Shown: one piece after another, positions 22,961 through 34,400 of the stretch
How positions within the stretch are numbered: position 1 is the first letter of the stretch
Layout: every line of letters starts with the position of its first letter
Translations under genes and position numbers: made by a program
Notes under the pieces: model-generated
Told to the model about the DNA's origin: nothing
What the model saw: only the letters and a program-made list of their open reading frames with translations
Database searches by the model: none
DNA from: Phlyctochytrium arcticum
Lineage: Eukaryota; Chytridiomycota; Chytridiomycetes; Chytridiales; Chytridiaceae
Length of the DNA stretch: 64,000 nt
Direction of reading: 5' to 3'
NCBI GenBank assembly: GCA_025602905.1
Contig: JAHLKI010000003.1
Coordinates: 1,178,001 to 1,242,000, forward strand

Positions 22961-24793
22961 CTTTGGAAGTATTTCTTGTCTTGTTCCTCTAAATCTGTTG
23001 AAAAGTAGCCATTGATCACCGGTAAGGCCAAGTCGGTATGCGATCGCAAGCACTGCTTCCAGTGCCCCGTTAAGGCACTTCCTTCTGCAAACGGCAACAC
23101 CGTCAGTTTGGAACATAATCTAGTAGTAGCTCTCTTGATTGACACGAAGCGACGATATTCCCAGTAGCATAGATTGGCTAAGATGGGACCTCGATCCTTG
23201 TACGCCGTCAGGATGTCGGCATAGGTCCCCTGAGTTGTAAATGTGATGGAATCTCCATGGCATCATTTCCTTCTAGCTCCAGGTGAGAGTTCATCAAGCG
23301 GGTCATCCGATGATAGAGCGGTTCCAAGTAGACATTTTCGCAAATAGGGAAGGAGGAGAATTCCAATTCAAACCCCAGTATGTCAGAACATACTTCGACC
23401 GCGGATCTCTCAACATCCGTGAAAATTTTGTTGGCCCACCGCATGAAAAATTGGCGTGAAGTACTGTAGAATGAGATGGAGGTTGGGGCTCCAAAGGATC
23501 GGTGTTATCGGGAGTTTGATTTTGTGGAATATGTTCCAGCAGGGTTGAAGCCAACGCAAGCCTCTTGTACATGGGTGTATGCAGCTTGGTCCCGTAGTTA
23601 GTGGTGTAGTAGATTGTCGAAAGGCATTGCGAGGTGGAATTGAGGAAGGTCCAGTCGTGATTGTGGCGTAGGCCGACCGCGATGGGTTGATTGTACCGGT
23701 TGAGAAAAGCGTGGGAACGTTTGATATGAAGGTCGCCGTTTTCGTTGAAATCGGTGGAGGAGTGTAAAGATCTGGGAAATCGAAACCGGCAGGATGGGGG
23801 TTTCGAGTCGGCCGACCAATTTTGAATGGCGTATTTCACACATGTCGCAGTGCAGACGTGTTTTTGGCTATACAGTGCTTGGTGGTTTGCAAGGTCGGTG
23901 AAATTGTCCTCCAGCCACCCGGGCATCTTCATGTTGTCGTACAAGTCCTCCCAAGTTTTTGAGTCAGCAAAGAGATCATTATCAGAGCGTATATCCTAAA
24001 ATAAAAGTTGTCAAAAAAAACCCAATTGGAAAACAAATGCCAATAATTACCTCACAAAAGAGATCATCCACCCATTCAATCACGCGCCTTTTGTAATCTT
24101 CTTGTCCTGGCTGCAATACGTCGTGATGCAGTGTGGGGAGATCGATGTTGCCGTGCAACCAAAGCATACCATGCAAATGCAATGCACCCCGCTCATTTGT
24201 CTCTACCAACCCGAAATACGCGGATACCTTCCCAAAAACCCCTTCCTCGTTCAACCGGACGTCATGCTTGAAGAAATTGTCCATTTCCCGTTTGAAGAAA
24301 ATTGCGGAGCTCACTGGATCTCTGACAACATAATGCAAAAATTGAATGGACTTGGAGAACTCGGCGATCTTGATTTTTGCCTCCTCCGAAGCATAGGTGA
24401 GGTGAAGCGCGAGACCGATGTTGACGGGGTTGCTGAGGTCATTCGGATTGACGGTAAACCATATGTTGGGCAAGCCATATCGCCAACAAGCAGATTTCAT
24501 TTTTGTTTGGGCGTAGAGTCGAGATTCATTGGACAGAGCGTGTTGTTGCCCAAAGGAGCGCATTTCATTCAAGTGTTTGTGAATATCTTTGTCTGTAACC
24601 ATCCGTCCTTCTTGCATTTCGCGCTCTGCTGCTCGAGGCCGCTCTGCGTAATCGAGGCGATGGATTGTTCCAGCTGGGCAAATGCAGTTCTGTTCATTCT
24701 GACATAGCTTACACGCCGATTGCACGCCTTCAGGAGCATGTCAGCTATCACGAAAGGAAACACCAGGTGCTTTGCAAAATGACCGCCTACCAA
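22961..24793 (-). pseudogene. Helitron C Rep (HUH) region, frameshifted
   Basis: Starts after an acceptor near 24786 with GGHFAKHLVFPFV. A frameshift near 24620 leads into REMQEGRMVTDKDIHKHL, then GLPNIWFTVNPNDLSNPVNI, DPVSSAIFFKREMDNF, GVFGKVSAYFGLVE and the nickase motif RGALHLHGMLWL (HxH) near 24150-24190. The 55-bp intron 23996-24050 restores CEDIRSDNDLFAD. Frameshifts near 23450 and 23250 break the reading before TTQGTYADILTAYKDRGPIL and YWEYRRF. It ends at KKYFQ before the second intron, which leads into the helicase exon. Three shifts make the nickase half a pseudogene. Confidence 0.6.
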
Positions 24794-25180
24794 TAATCAT
24801 GTCAGTTGCTTGGCAGAGGAAGTAATGAATCATGTAAGTACGTACCATGCCTTTGCAAACAATGCGCAGCTCAAGTATTTAGGGAAAAGTTAGACTCGAC
24901 CGGGGTGATCTGATAGAACTTTACTGTACTGTGCATGGCTGTTTAACGATATTTGCTTCCAGAATCTCGCCATCTTCCATAGTGTGGTAGTCATCTGTGG
25001 TACATGGTTAATACAGCAATACAGTAACAATGTTTTTGGACAAACTTACAACAAGTGGTTCTTCGGCTGGCAGAACGCCAACAATGTGGTACAGGGGGAT
25101 TTGGGGTTTAAGCCCGGACGTCGGGAACTAGTTCCACCGCCATTGTATCTGTCACTCAGCACTTGCAGATACTCCATGTC
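24794..25180. other. gap upstream of Helitron C R
   Basis: About 390 bp. A possible small upstream exon (ELRIVCKGM before a GTACGT donor near 24845) belongs to Helitron C. Otherwise no gene was recognised. Confidence 0.3.
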
Positions 25181-26274
25181 CTAACCAACCCTCGGAACGA
25201 AATAACAGTAATGATCGCCTTCATTCTGTTCCCATGCAGAGCAACCAATAAAGCTACCCGAGTAGGTAGGGTCGCGGCCTAAAGGGTTGCATGATTAGTA
25301 CATGAAATAACTTTTCATCCGTGACAAAATACTATACCCGAGTGTACGATCTAAGAATCGCATGTCCTGCGCATCTAGCATTGTCCTGCTGTCTGTGAGG
25401 GCAATCAAATTTTTCAACAGTTCCTTCAAACTGTCTGTGATAATAGTGAATAAGAGTCAACACCACAACAATCAAGGTGAAACTAACGCTTGTGTCTTTC
25501 TCTTGATTGCATCATCGGGGGGTGGCAAGCCGTGCTCTGTATGGATAATCTCGGCAAAGAAAGGATCCTCGGGATTCACCTTGGTATGAGTGGCGGTCTT
25601 CAATCTGTCATTGGCATATTCACAGATCTTCAAGCCCTGGCACGTTCTTTGTTCTCTCCAGACCTTAGCGATACAGCAAATCAATCAGTCTTAGCTCGTA
25701 TAGGCATATGTGCTTCAAATACCTTCACGTTGAGATATGGGCTGAACCCTAGGCTTTTGCCACCTCCTGGTCTTCCCTGTGAGTATTGGATGTTCTTGAA
25801 TGCAGCCTCGGGGTGTTCCCAGGTTCTAACATCATAGAGAATAGCGATGCGGGCGTAAGACGTAGGCGGATACTCAATGGGTTCAGCAGTGATGATGACT
25901 TTCTCTGCAGTCTTTCCCGGCAAGATCAAGTGGAGTTCCTGCTGTTAATGTCTGATTAATTTCGGCGTCAACAGTAAACACAAATGCTACTCCTACCTCT
26001 TCACCTTCCGGATTGTTGTCACTCGCTTGTCCTCCGTCATTGTCTGTAGATGGGTCGGACGAGTCGTCGTCGCTGTTAACAGCTCCCTGAGCATTGGTCG
26101 CAATCTGCATACTTGTTAGTGTGATGTTTACGCTATTTCTGGAGCGGTATTTACCTCGGGAACATCATTGTCGCTCTGGAATGGGCTGCAAGAAGTGTGA
26201 GTGATTTTACGCAACCCATACAGAAAAGACAATCTTACCTTGCTGAACTCGTCATCAGCTCCAGAGTCGGACAT
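25181..26274 (-). pseudogene. transposon-associated Cys-containing protein, N-terminal relic
   Basis: From ATG 26274 small exons (MSDSGADDEFSK, then SDNDVPE, then an acidic exon with SDDDSSDPSTDNDGG) are followed by a frameshift near 25945. It then reads ARIAILYDVRTWEHPEAAFK, NIQYSQGRPGGGKSLGFSP and TCQGLKICEYAND. This run (QYS-GRPGG ... C-G-K-CEYA) is one I recall from N-terminal regions of fungal transposon proteins, possibly MULE-like, but I cannot name the family. A donor GTTAGT and acceptor ACAG (about 25440-25495) lead to LKELLKNLIALTDSR. The last readable part, YSGSFIGCSAWEQNEGDHY, stops at 25181. No catalytic domain is present. Confidence 0.4.
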
Positions 26275-26560
26275 GGTGCGAGAAGGTTGCGTGGGTCAAT
26301 GCAAGCGCTTCCGATACTGTACGTTGGGGATGGAGGATGCTCGGAGTTTTGATCTGAATGTTTTCCAGGATCTGGGGGATCTGGCGGGATCTCCGACGAG
26401 AAGAATTTTGCCGCCATCAAGCCTCATTGCACCACTGTGGGGAAGCCAATTGCGCATTCGGGAGCTATTGCGTCTGTGCGTCTCCGATATAAAACCCGCT
26501 TACGCAATTGCTATAAGCTACATACGCATATGCAAAACCCTAGTTACGCATACGCTGTAG

Positions 26561-27340
26561 CTATAGTATCGAGTTGTTGCCAAGTTTGATCGTCCACTCT
26601 CCCACAATGCCGTCCTTGACTGCACTGTTTAGAATTGCCATATACGTGCAAACTGACTTTTTGCTTCCCTTGTTGCGCAATAAAACGCCCTCGTCTTTCG
26701 GTCTATACTCCCCATGGCACGCGCAGGGGTGCCAGATTTTGTGCACTGCAATGTCAGGCCCACCAATGCGCTTTTCTGTCAAGTTTGAAATGGCAAATCC
26801 GTTCTCCACAGCAAACTGCTTTAAAGCATGATCGGCTTCCTGAGATGTAGCAAATGGGCCCGAGGGGACATTCTCATCATTGTGTGAAACATTTTGTCTT
26901 CAATATTATCATACATCAGAGGTTGGGGCATCTGTAAGTTCATGCGTGACTACCTGATTGTCCAACTGACCATTGTGTGCCGCGCTATCACCATGTAAGC
27001 TGACGTTGGTAATGCCAATACTGGTATCTGCGCCTGCAATGAGTACATTAGACTTAAATAACGTGATAGGGAAAAAAATATTGTGATGTAGGCTGGCAGC
27101 AGTGGAAGTGACATGCCAGATTAGTTTGCGCAGTGGATTGCCAAATGTAGTTATATTAGCGGTCGAAGTTGTGTCCCAGTTGTGTACATATAGAGTCGAT
27201 GCCAGACCTCTGTTTGAGAGGTTGGACCTTACAACACATAGCGTGTGAACTACCTTGCGCGAACGAGAACGTGTGCCATCCATCCATCCATCCATCAAGA
27301 GGATTATCACGTTAAAAAATACATACCTTCGAATTGAGCC
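26561..27340 (-). pseudogene. FAR1/MULE-like DNA-binding fragment
   Basis: The right part has small exons (ATSKIQDNSECVQLTNVQAQFE; then GADTSIGITNVSLHGDSAAH). The left part reads FATSQEADHALKQFAVENGF, then KIWHPCACHGEYR, KGSKKSVCTYMA and GIVGEWTIKLGNN. The order (aromatic start, FA-ENGFA, Cys, Lys-Lys-x-x-Cys, W-I-K) fits the FAR1-type WRKY-GCM1 zinc fold found at the start of MULE transposases. The frame then hits a stop at 26561 and the transposase core is absent, so it is a truncated relic. Confidence 0.4.
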
Positions 27341-27395
27341 TGAACGTTAGTAAGCTGCACACACTCAGAATTGTCTTGGATTTTGCTGGTCGCAC

Positions 27396-27623
27396 TCAAT
27401 CCAATTGAACTACTGAACAATGTTTCAAGCTACCATCAGAGAGAGCTGGACCGCCATGATCCACAGGCTGTAGTACTCGCAAGGCCTTTTGCATTATAGT
27501 CGGCGCAACCTGCGTGAATGCCATCAATCTCGCGAACTTCTGGGCCATCATTCTGTTATTCTCCTTCATGAGCACTTGCACGGCCTTGAGGACATTTTTG
27601 GATGGAGCGTTGCTGATGGACAT
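27396..27623 (-). CDS. small open frame, 75 aa, unknown
   Basis: ATG 27623 to TGA 27396. The sequence is rich in Lys/Met/Val and predicted helical (KAVQVLMKENNRMMAQKFARL). It may be an exon of the FAR1-like gene to its left, since downstream sequence (ATSKIQDNSE) is open in another frame. No family recognised. Confidence 0.25.
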   Translation of the reverse strand: MSISNAPSKNVLKAVQVLMKENNRMMAQKFARLMAFTQVAPTIMQKALRVLQPVDHGGPALSDGSLKHCSVVQLD

Positions 27624-27777
27624 TTCTTATATCGGGCTACCATACAGCGTCGTGAGGAGAGTATTTGCTGCCAAGGAACAATGAGGAAGGGCAAAAATAG
27701 ATCTGTTGGACTCAGAATACATGCACCGCCATCACTAAGAATGGGCCCAGAATCATTAAAATTCATCAAATGTTCCC

Positions 27778-28851
27778 TCAATGATACCTGTCCAAACTAT
27801 CACTGCGCCTCCCCTGCCTTGCCACCTCATACAAAACTTCGAGAACGGCATCATTTTGACGAATATAAGTCAAAAATGTGTCACTTTTCCAATGTCCTGC
27901 GACCGTTATCTCTGCAGAACTCGCGCCACTATTCGCCATCCACGTAGCACCCCCGGCTCGCATGGAATGCCACAAAAATTGTTCTCCCACCGCTTGCTTC
28001 AACTTTCCAACAAACCACTTCCTTGTAGCTACAGTACGCTTCCATTCTCGTGCACAAACAACGCCTTCACAGTCTCACCAAACACGCGGTCGCGCCATGC
28101 ACAATAATAAGCCAGCGCCTCCAAAGGTCGACAGCATCCCGGAACTGCAACAGTAGGCAATCTTTGCACAGTAAACATATGCCCTTCGTAGAAAATGTCA
28201 TTCTTTTGGTATCTCTGCTCGAATGAAGAACAACATTGACTCAAACAACAGACTTGATCGCTCAGGAATCTTCGTTTCACGTTGAAATCGCGGTTCGTCC
28301 GGCCGCACAAGTTCTCCCAAATGGCACAGGCCCAAAAACCCCGTAGTGAGTATCGCCAAGAATAAAGAGTCATCATATTCCGCCAAATTCAACAACTCCG
28401 CCACCCGCTTCAAATCGGCAATTGTTAGAGAAGGCTTTCTGCGCATGCGCAAGTTGAAACCCGCCCAGCCGTGAACCTTTTTGATAGCGTCTTTCATTTC
28501 CTTGATCTCCGGATTGCCAGTGATCTTTTCCCATATAGCTCTCTGTCCTCTCTCCACCATCCATAAGCGCACCCCTGCCAAAAACTTCGTAATTGTATCC
28601 ACCGGATAACCATTGCCGCCCATGTGCACCATATACTGCAACACCAATTCCTTTGTTGGCTCCGTCGGTTGCTCATACATCTCAGCAAACTTAACCCAAC
28701 TTCTCAAACCCGTTCCATAACCTTCCCGTGTTCTTGTCTCCAACCGCTCCGCCAGCCACTGTTGTTTAATCACCTGCCACGCGTCCTTTCTGAATATGCA
28801 CCAGGTGCATCTTTTAGTCCAAATAATGTAGAAGGTAACTGCAAAGGCCAC
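27778..28851 (-). pseudogene. DIRS tyrosine recombinase
   Basis: N-terminal core-binding part: YGTGLRSWVKFAEMYEQPT and PVDTITKFLAGVRLWM. The catalytic domain has ILTTGFLGLCHLGELVRPDE around the position of the first Arg, the HxxR box in HSMRAGGATWM, a His in VAGHWKSDTFL and the nucleophile Tyr in TYIRQN. Frameshifts near 28200 and 28055 split it into three frames. It would circularise and integrate the element cDNA. Confidence 0.65.
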
Positions 28852-28906
28852 TCCAGGGCCGACAAAGAACGCATAACAACTCGACGGGCCAGTTTCTTGA
28901 CATCAG

Positions 28907-29517
28907 CTACTGTAGGTCGCCTCTCGAAATATGGTCCGCCGGGTTGTGCTCGCGCGCGACATGCACGACGCGCAAGCTACAATGATGCTGTAGCTCGAAG
29001 AGAGCTACGGCTTCAAGCGTCCATGCGACCAATGGAGAAGATGTTGCCAGCGTATTAAAAGCGTCCACAGTGTTTGACAAATCCGACCATATAAGGATAC
29101 CCTTACTACGCGGAAGCAGCCAGGTCAGGCCAGCGCCTGCTTCTGCCTCAAACCCACGTGAATCGTGCGCTTGTCAAACTGCCATGGGCCAAGTGTTTTG
29201 TAAGGCGGAGTCAGAAAGGGGCGCGCAATCGGCGCTACCATCAAGAACCAATTGAGCCAGCCCATCAGCTTTCTCAAGTCCCCCATTCTTCTTCGCTCGC
29301 ATACGAGCCAACGAGCTAGCTCCCTACTCAATTTTTGCAGGCGCGCGTCCGACAGCCGAAATTGTCCGTGCACCAAATCCACCCAAATCCCCGTAACCTC
29401 CAATTCCTGCCCCCATGAAGTCTTCTCCGCAGCCACAGGAAAGCCCGTAGCCGCGCAAGCTGCGAGAAACTTAGCTAGAGCAGGAGGCATTGTCACAGTG
29501 CATTGCTCATAAACCAT
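28907..29517 (-). pseudogene. DIRS reverse transcriptase tail and RNase H
   Basis: Opens at the truncation with CTVTMPPALAKFLAACAATG, then VTGIWVDLVHGQFRLSDARL and MGWLNWFLMVAPIARPFLTP, which match the thumb/connection region after the RT catalytic motif in fungal DIRS elements as I know them. A frameshift near 29135 leads to LTWLLPRSKGILIWSDLSNT, then EAVALFELQHHCSLRV and AREHNPADHISRGDLQ, the RNase H end, stopping at TAG 28907-28909. The YxDD catalytic box is upstream of the break and lost. Confidence 0.65.
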
Positions 29518-29543
29518 TGGTTTATGAGCAATGCACTGTGACA
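29491..29543. repeat. perfect 26-bp inverted repeat (one-base spacer) at the DIRS break
   Basis: Arms 29491-29516 and 29518-29543 are exact reverse complements (left arm begins TGTCACAGTGCATTGCTCAT), separated by T at 29517. The left arm is part of the DIRS reverse transcriptase coding sequence; the right arm is an inverted copy of it, so the element ends in a snap-back. The centre holds AAACCATTGGTTT. Confidence 0.85.
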
Positions 29544-29607
29544 GGGGCGGTTTACCTATTAAGGATTAAACCATTGGTTTACTATGATTAGGCCAATCAG
29601 GGTTGCC

Positions 29608-29830
29608 TGCGGCGGGCTTGTGGCTTGATGAGCATTGACCGCACGACTGCCCTATGGCGCATCGTCACGTGTATATTTCTTGTTTTCTTCTGTATATCAT
29701 TCCCTTGCACTGTACATTTTACTCTTTACGTTTTTCTCTTCCTATGCACTAAAGCCAATACACTACCCCGAGTCACGCACCCTGGGAAGGTGCATTACCG
29801 TCCATACCATCTTTACCTGAAAACACTACA
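29608..29830 (+). repeat. gypsy-1 5' LTR
   Basis: Begins TGCGGCGGGC and ends ACACTACA. It matches 36406-36628 without indels and with about 11 substitutions. The words AAGCCAATACACTACCCCGA and CACCCTGGGAAGGTGCATTA lie in the 3' half. Confidence 0.9.
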
Positions 29831-29843
29831 TGGTAGCACCACC
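29831..29843 (+). other. gypsy-1 primer-binding site
   Basis: TGGTAGCACCACC immediately after the LTR; identical in gypsy-2 and near the gag relic at 4.4 kb. Confidence 0.7.
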
Positions 29844-29903
29844 CTACCGAACCTACTAGCCTCAGCAACACTTTCACCAACTCCTCCTCTTTCAACTCTC
29901 AAG

Positions 29904-31348
29904 ATGGGATCAGGAGCCAAGAACCTCGCCATCGGCAAGAAGGGCCGTAAGGCCAAACCCACGGAGGAGGGCCCCGTTACCAGCTCTTTGCAGGACGAGA
30001 CCACCCCCTCCGGATCCGCTCAGGCCGAACCAGGTGAACTTGAGCATAGCTCAGACGCCGAGTCCGGTACCTCCAACGATAGAGATAGAGTCGTTGAGAG
30101 GCAGAGCGAGGCTGCCCAGCGGCTTGTGGCCAGCGGGACCGACCATCAGGAAGATGGTGTCGTACCTATGGAGGTCGACAACGCCCCTGCCACCACCGAC
30201 GGACCTCCTAGAGGTCCAGCGCGACTGCCGGGACCCCCGCCCTTGGAGGAATGGTCCCTGCCAGCACCGTCGAGGCCCTCGTGGCTGAAATGGCCACACT
30301 TTGTGCGAAGGTCGAAGCTGTCGAAGCTGGCAGTGGCGATCGCGACCACAACGGAAACTTGTTTGGGTCTATGCAGAACAAGTCCCTCCAACACAGGGCC
30401 GAGGTGTCCACCTTCAATGGAGAAGGGTCCGACACGGGGGCGTATAAGCGGATCCGAGAGTTCTTGGACCGCCATTATGCCTTCCTCAACAACACCCCTG
30501 CAGACCAGGACCAACGCCACGGATGCAAGTTTGTTAGGTACCTCTCGCGTCATCTTGAGGGTGCGGCGAAGGACTGGTTCCAAGCGCTGTCGTACGCAGA
30601 ACAGCCAGTGTCTCAACAAGAGTTTGAGACTATGCTCCGGGATCGATTTGAATCGACCATATCCCGGGAAAGCATCCTGGCCCAGCTGAACCAGCTGACA
30701 TGCCGAAACTATTCGGCCTACCTCTCCACCTTCAACAGGCTCACTGGAGAGCTCCGCGCCAACGCCAACAACCGCCGTCCCTTCGACAAAGATGAAATCC
30801 GTCGATACTTCCGGGATGGACTGCAGAGAGGTGGGGACTTCTGGTTCCAGCTGGTGAGGGCTGTCCTCGGACAATCCCCCACGGCCACCCTCCAGCAACT
30901 GCAGTCGGCGGCCACGCAGGTCCTCAACAGTTGGGGATGCGACAACAGCGGTGAGTACATCCCTGTCATGGGTAAGGGCAAGGCCCCCATTTCTGGTCCC
31001 GGGCCCTCTAACCAAGGGTCCAAGACCGGAGGTGGTAAGAGCGCCAAAGCCTCCGTCGCGGCCACCAGCAGCAGCAAGGATCAGGGCAAGCCCTATTACT
31101 ACAATAGGAGACGTCAGTCGCGCAACGCGCGCGAACCTGAAAATCCGGGACGTTCGAGCTGGTCTGGGGGCTCTTCGAGCCGCAACCCCCCTGCTTGCGG
31201 CAGCGGCAGCAGCAGCAACAGCAACCGGCAAGATGACCGCCGAGACAACCGTCGAGATGATCGGCAGCCATGGTGTTTCGTTTGCGGGACCGCAGGGCAC
31301 ACGTCCAGTCGCTGCACCCAATCCAAACAGCGGGATCCAAAAAACTAG
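29904..31348 (+). pseudogene. gypsy-1 gag
   Basis: ATG 29904 (MGSGAKNLAIGKK) starts 73 bases after the PBS. An N-terminal Pro/Ser/Glu-rich stretch runs to about 30240, where a frameshift moves reading to the frame beginning VPASTVEALVAEMATL. The capsid-like core follows (FLDRHYAFLNNTPADQDQRH, LEGAAKDWFQALS, FETMLRDRFES, YLSTFNRLTGEL). The C-terminus is basic and Ser/Arg-rich and ends with one CCHC zinc knuckle, CFVCGTAGHTSSRC, just before TAG 31346-31348. Gag coats the RNA in particles. An in-frame start at 30251 is an alternative if the upstream part is untranslated. Confidence 0.75.
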
Positions 31349-31464
31349 ACTCGACATACCATTCCGATGCAGGTCGTATGTAGCAGGATGACTCGGTTCA
31401 ATTAGATAACCCTTCTGTTATAAACTTTTACTCTAATTCAAATACAACCGTTTCCATCAATACT

Positions 31465-34400
31465 GTGTCCAGTTTTACTTTTCCCGATGAAGTTCAGTCC
31501 TCAAGTCAAGAATTACGAGCTATGCAACCTGGAGATACACGATCGGAACTCAAGGAATCACCAAGACCGACGCAGCCGCCTGGGGTTGTTCGGGCTGCAC
31601 CGGTTGGAGGTTCCTTGGATGAAGATCGTTATGCTCCGCGCCGTGTTGCTTGTGGACCTGAAACCGTAATCGCCCAAAATGCCTTTGTTGTTCATGCGAA
31701 GCTGAATGGCAAGATGGCCCGTATTCTTGTCGACACCGGGTGCAATACCGTGATGATCAACGACAAATGGGTCAGGCAACATAGGTTCCCAACCTACCAG
31801 CCCAGCTCTACTATAGAAGTAGAATGGGGTGACGACAGAGAAACCTTCAAGTCGAATAGGATGATGCTAGGCGCCCTGGATCTTTACTGCAACCACAACA
31901 AATGTTCGTTCGGGGAACTGCCGTTCATTGTTGCGCCATTACGCGTAGATGCCATTGTGGGACTACCTTTCATCCTCGAACTTGAAGGACTCCAGATCGA
32001 CAAGGTTGATGAACGTCCTCGCATGTCTTTCATGTTTGAAGGCGTTCGTCGCCTTTGCAAAGCAAGACCGGTTTCACAAAAGCGTGAGCAACAACCATCT
32101 TGCAATGCCGCCCACTTGCGTGCTTTTGACTGCAACCTTGATTCTCCTCGCCTCCAATCGCCTCTAGCCTCGGTCAAGGACATCAAGACCCACCTCAAGG
32201 CCGAAAAATTCCTCTGAGCTATGCGAAAGAAGGAGTTCACCTCAGTCTTTGCAGTCAACGTCAACGTACTCCAGTGGATAGATGGCAACGGACATATCCG
32301 CGAGTCACCGACCTCCACGCGAGTTAGCGCGTCAGGGGCCAATGGACAAGAAGCTCCGGACGAAGATCCGCTAGCATCCATTCCGGAACACAATCCGTTA
32401 CTGCCAATCTTACGCAAGTTCAAGAAGACAGTCTTTACAGAGCTACGCACGTTGCCACCCTCCCGTGGTGAGGACGACTTCAAAATTGAAATCGACGGCG
32501 TAGAAAGACCTCTGTCGGTGCCCTTGCTTGCAATGGGCCCGAAGGAACTGGAAGAACTTCAACATCAAATTACAACGTTGCTTGCCAAAGGGTGGATTCG
32601 ACACTCATCCAGCCCGTGGGGTGCAGCAGTTCTCTTTGCACCAAAGAAAGACGGCACTCTTTGTTGTTGTAATCGACTACCGAGGGTTGAATAAACAAAC
32701 GACAACAGACCGAACACCTTTGCCGCATCTTGGAGAACTGCAACACCGCACCGTTGGCAATAAGTACTTCTCTTCTCTGGACATCAAGGAGGCCTATCAC
32801 TGCGTTTGGATCCGCGAAAGTGATATCCAGAAGACTGCGTTCAAGACATGTTTTGGACATTTCGAGTATGTTGTCATGCCATTTGGTCTGACTAATGCAC
32901 CCACAACGTTCCAACGCATCATGAACAAAGTCTTCGGGAGCATGTACGACGACTATGTTATCTTGTACCTTGACGACATCCTCGTCTTTTCAGATACGCT
33001 TGAAGATCATCAAAAGCATGTCGAAACCGTTTTGCCAACTCTTGAATCAAGCGCTCTGTACGTCAAACCATCCAAATGCTCATGGGCAGTACAGGAGGTT
33101 GAATTTTGCGGTCATATGTTGGGAACATCCGGTGTGCAAATCTCGGACAGCAAAGTTGCCGCCGTGAACAATTTTGCCACTCCCAAGAACTTCTAAGATA
33201 TTCAATCCTTCCTCGGTTCGACGAATTACTTGTCATCTTACATTGACGAGTACGCAAGGATCGCGCACCCTCTATCGGAGCTACAATCTGGCAATAATCC
33301 GTGGAAATGGAGCGATGCGGAGATATCAGCGTTCAAAACACTGAAAGAAAATATCTCATCGGCTCCTGTTTTGACGCCGTACGATCCTGCCAAGGAAGTC
33401 TATGTGTTTTCGGACGCATCCGGCTTCGCCATCGGTGGATGGCTTGCTCAGCCAGTTGACGCAGACGATCCCATGCCCTCTCCGTTACCTACAACGGTCC
33501 ATGGATTCAAGAATCTGCCCAAATTGCGCCCCGTCTTGTATTTTTCCCGGAAAATGCAAGATGCGGAGACACGGTACCCGGTCCACAAACAGGAACTCCT
33601 CGCCCTCGTCAAAACGTTGAAGGCCAACCGACAGTCCCTTCTGGGACGCCATTTCCGCGCGTTCGTCGACCACAAGTGTCTGATCTATTTACAGGATCAG
33701 CAGCACTTGAGTCGACGACAAGCGAATTGGGTCGAATTCCTTCAACAATTTGACTTTGACATTGAGTATCTCCCTGGCGAATGGAACACAGTGGCCGATG
33801 TTCTGAGCAGAAACCCCTACTATGCCCCGCGATGTGCCGATTGCGCCCAGCGTGTTACGATCAACGCCATCGCCGTGCATTCCGCCAGCCCACCTAGCGA
33901 CAAGTCTAATCTTGTTGTGTCGGTCAACGCTGCGCGTGCCAAGAAATGTGCCAGGAAACAACTTGCACAGGCAACACAACAACTTGAGCTCCCAGTTGAC
34001 CTGACGGTTTGGGCTGAATTGTTGCTTACAGACGACTTCGCTCGTCAAATGCAGAAGACACTTGAAGACAAGGCATCGGCGCCGCACACCTTGACGGTCC
34101 CTGAACGGCGTTATTCCGTGGAAGTCCTTCCGGAGAAAGGCAACAACGGGGAAACCCTCACCTTGCTCCGTTACGAAGATCGCCTGTACGTACCCGATGC
34201 CCTCCGTAGTGCATTGCTCGCGCGATATCACAATACGTTGGTTACGGGTGGCCACACTGGTAAACATTCGACTTACGGTCGTCTACTGCAAGAATACCAT
34301 TGGCCCACTATGGAACGCGACGTTGCATCTTATGTTCGCACATGTGCAACTTGTCAACGCTTCCGAAGTCCCGCACGAGGTGTCGGACTATTACGCTCGC

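Larger units (their letters stand above)
20643..24793 (-). mobile_element. Helitron C
   Basis: RepHel-type Helitron on the minus strand. A HUH Rep region (22961-24793) is followed by a PIF1-like helicase exon (20643-22905). Two introns of 55 bp (23996-24050 and 22906-22960) splice in frame. It belongs to a different lineage from Helitrons A, B, D and E: its HUH motif reads ERGALHLHGMLWL and its helicase Walker A reads GGEGGTGKS. Upstream exons beyond an acceptor at about 24786 and both termini were not resolved. Confidence 0.6.
27778..29517 (-). mobile_element. DIRS-type retrotransposon, 5'-truncated
   Basis: Order on the minus strand: the end of a reverse transcriptase, an RNase H, then a tyrosine recombinase, which is the DIRS arrangement (gag, RT-RH, YR). 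The gag and the catalytic part of the RT are missing: the sequence breaks at 29516-29517 in the middle of a 53-bp palindrome. The expected split direct or inverted terminal repeats were not recognised. DIRS elements integrate by tyrosine recombinase, so no target duplication is expected. Confidence 0.65.

Noticed and set aside
30146..31357. 403-codon open frame on the minus strand
   Set aside because: It lies antisense to the gypsy-1 gag, which has clear gag motifs and a zinc knuckle; the GC-rich gag keeps the opposite strand open by composition.
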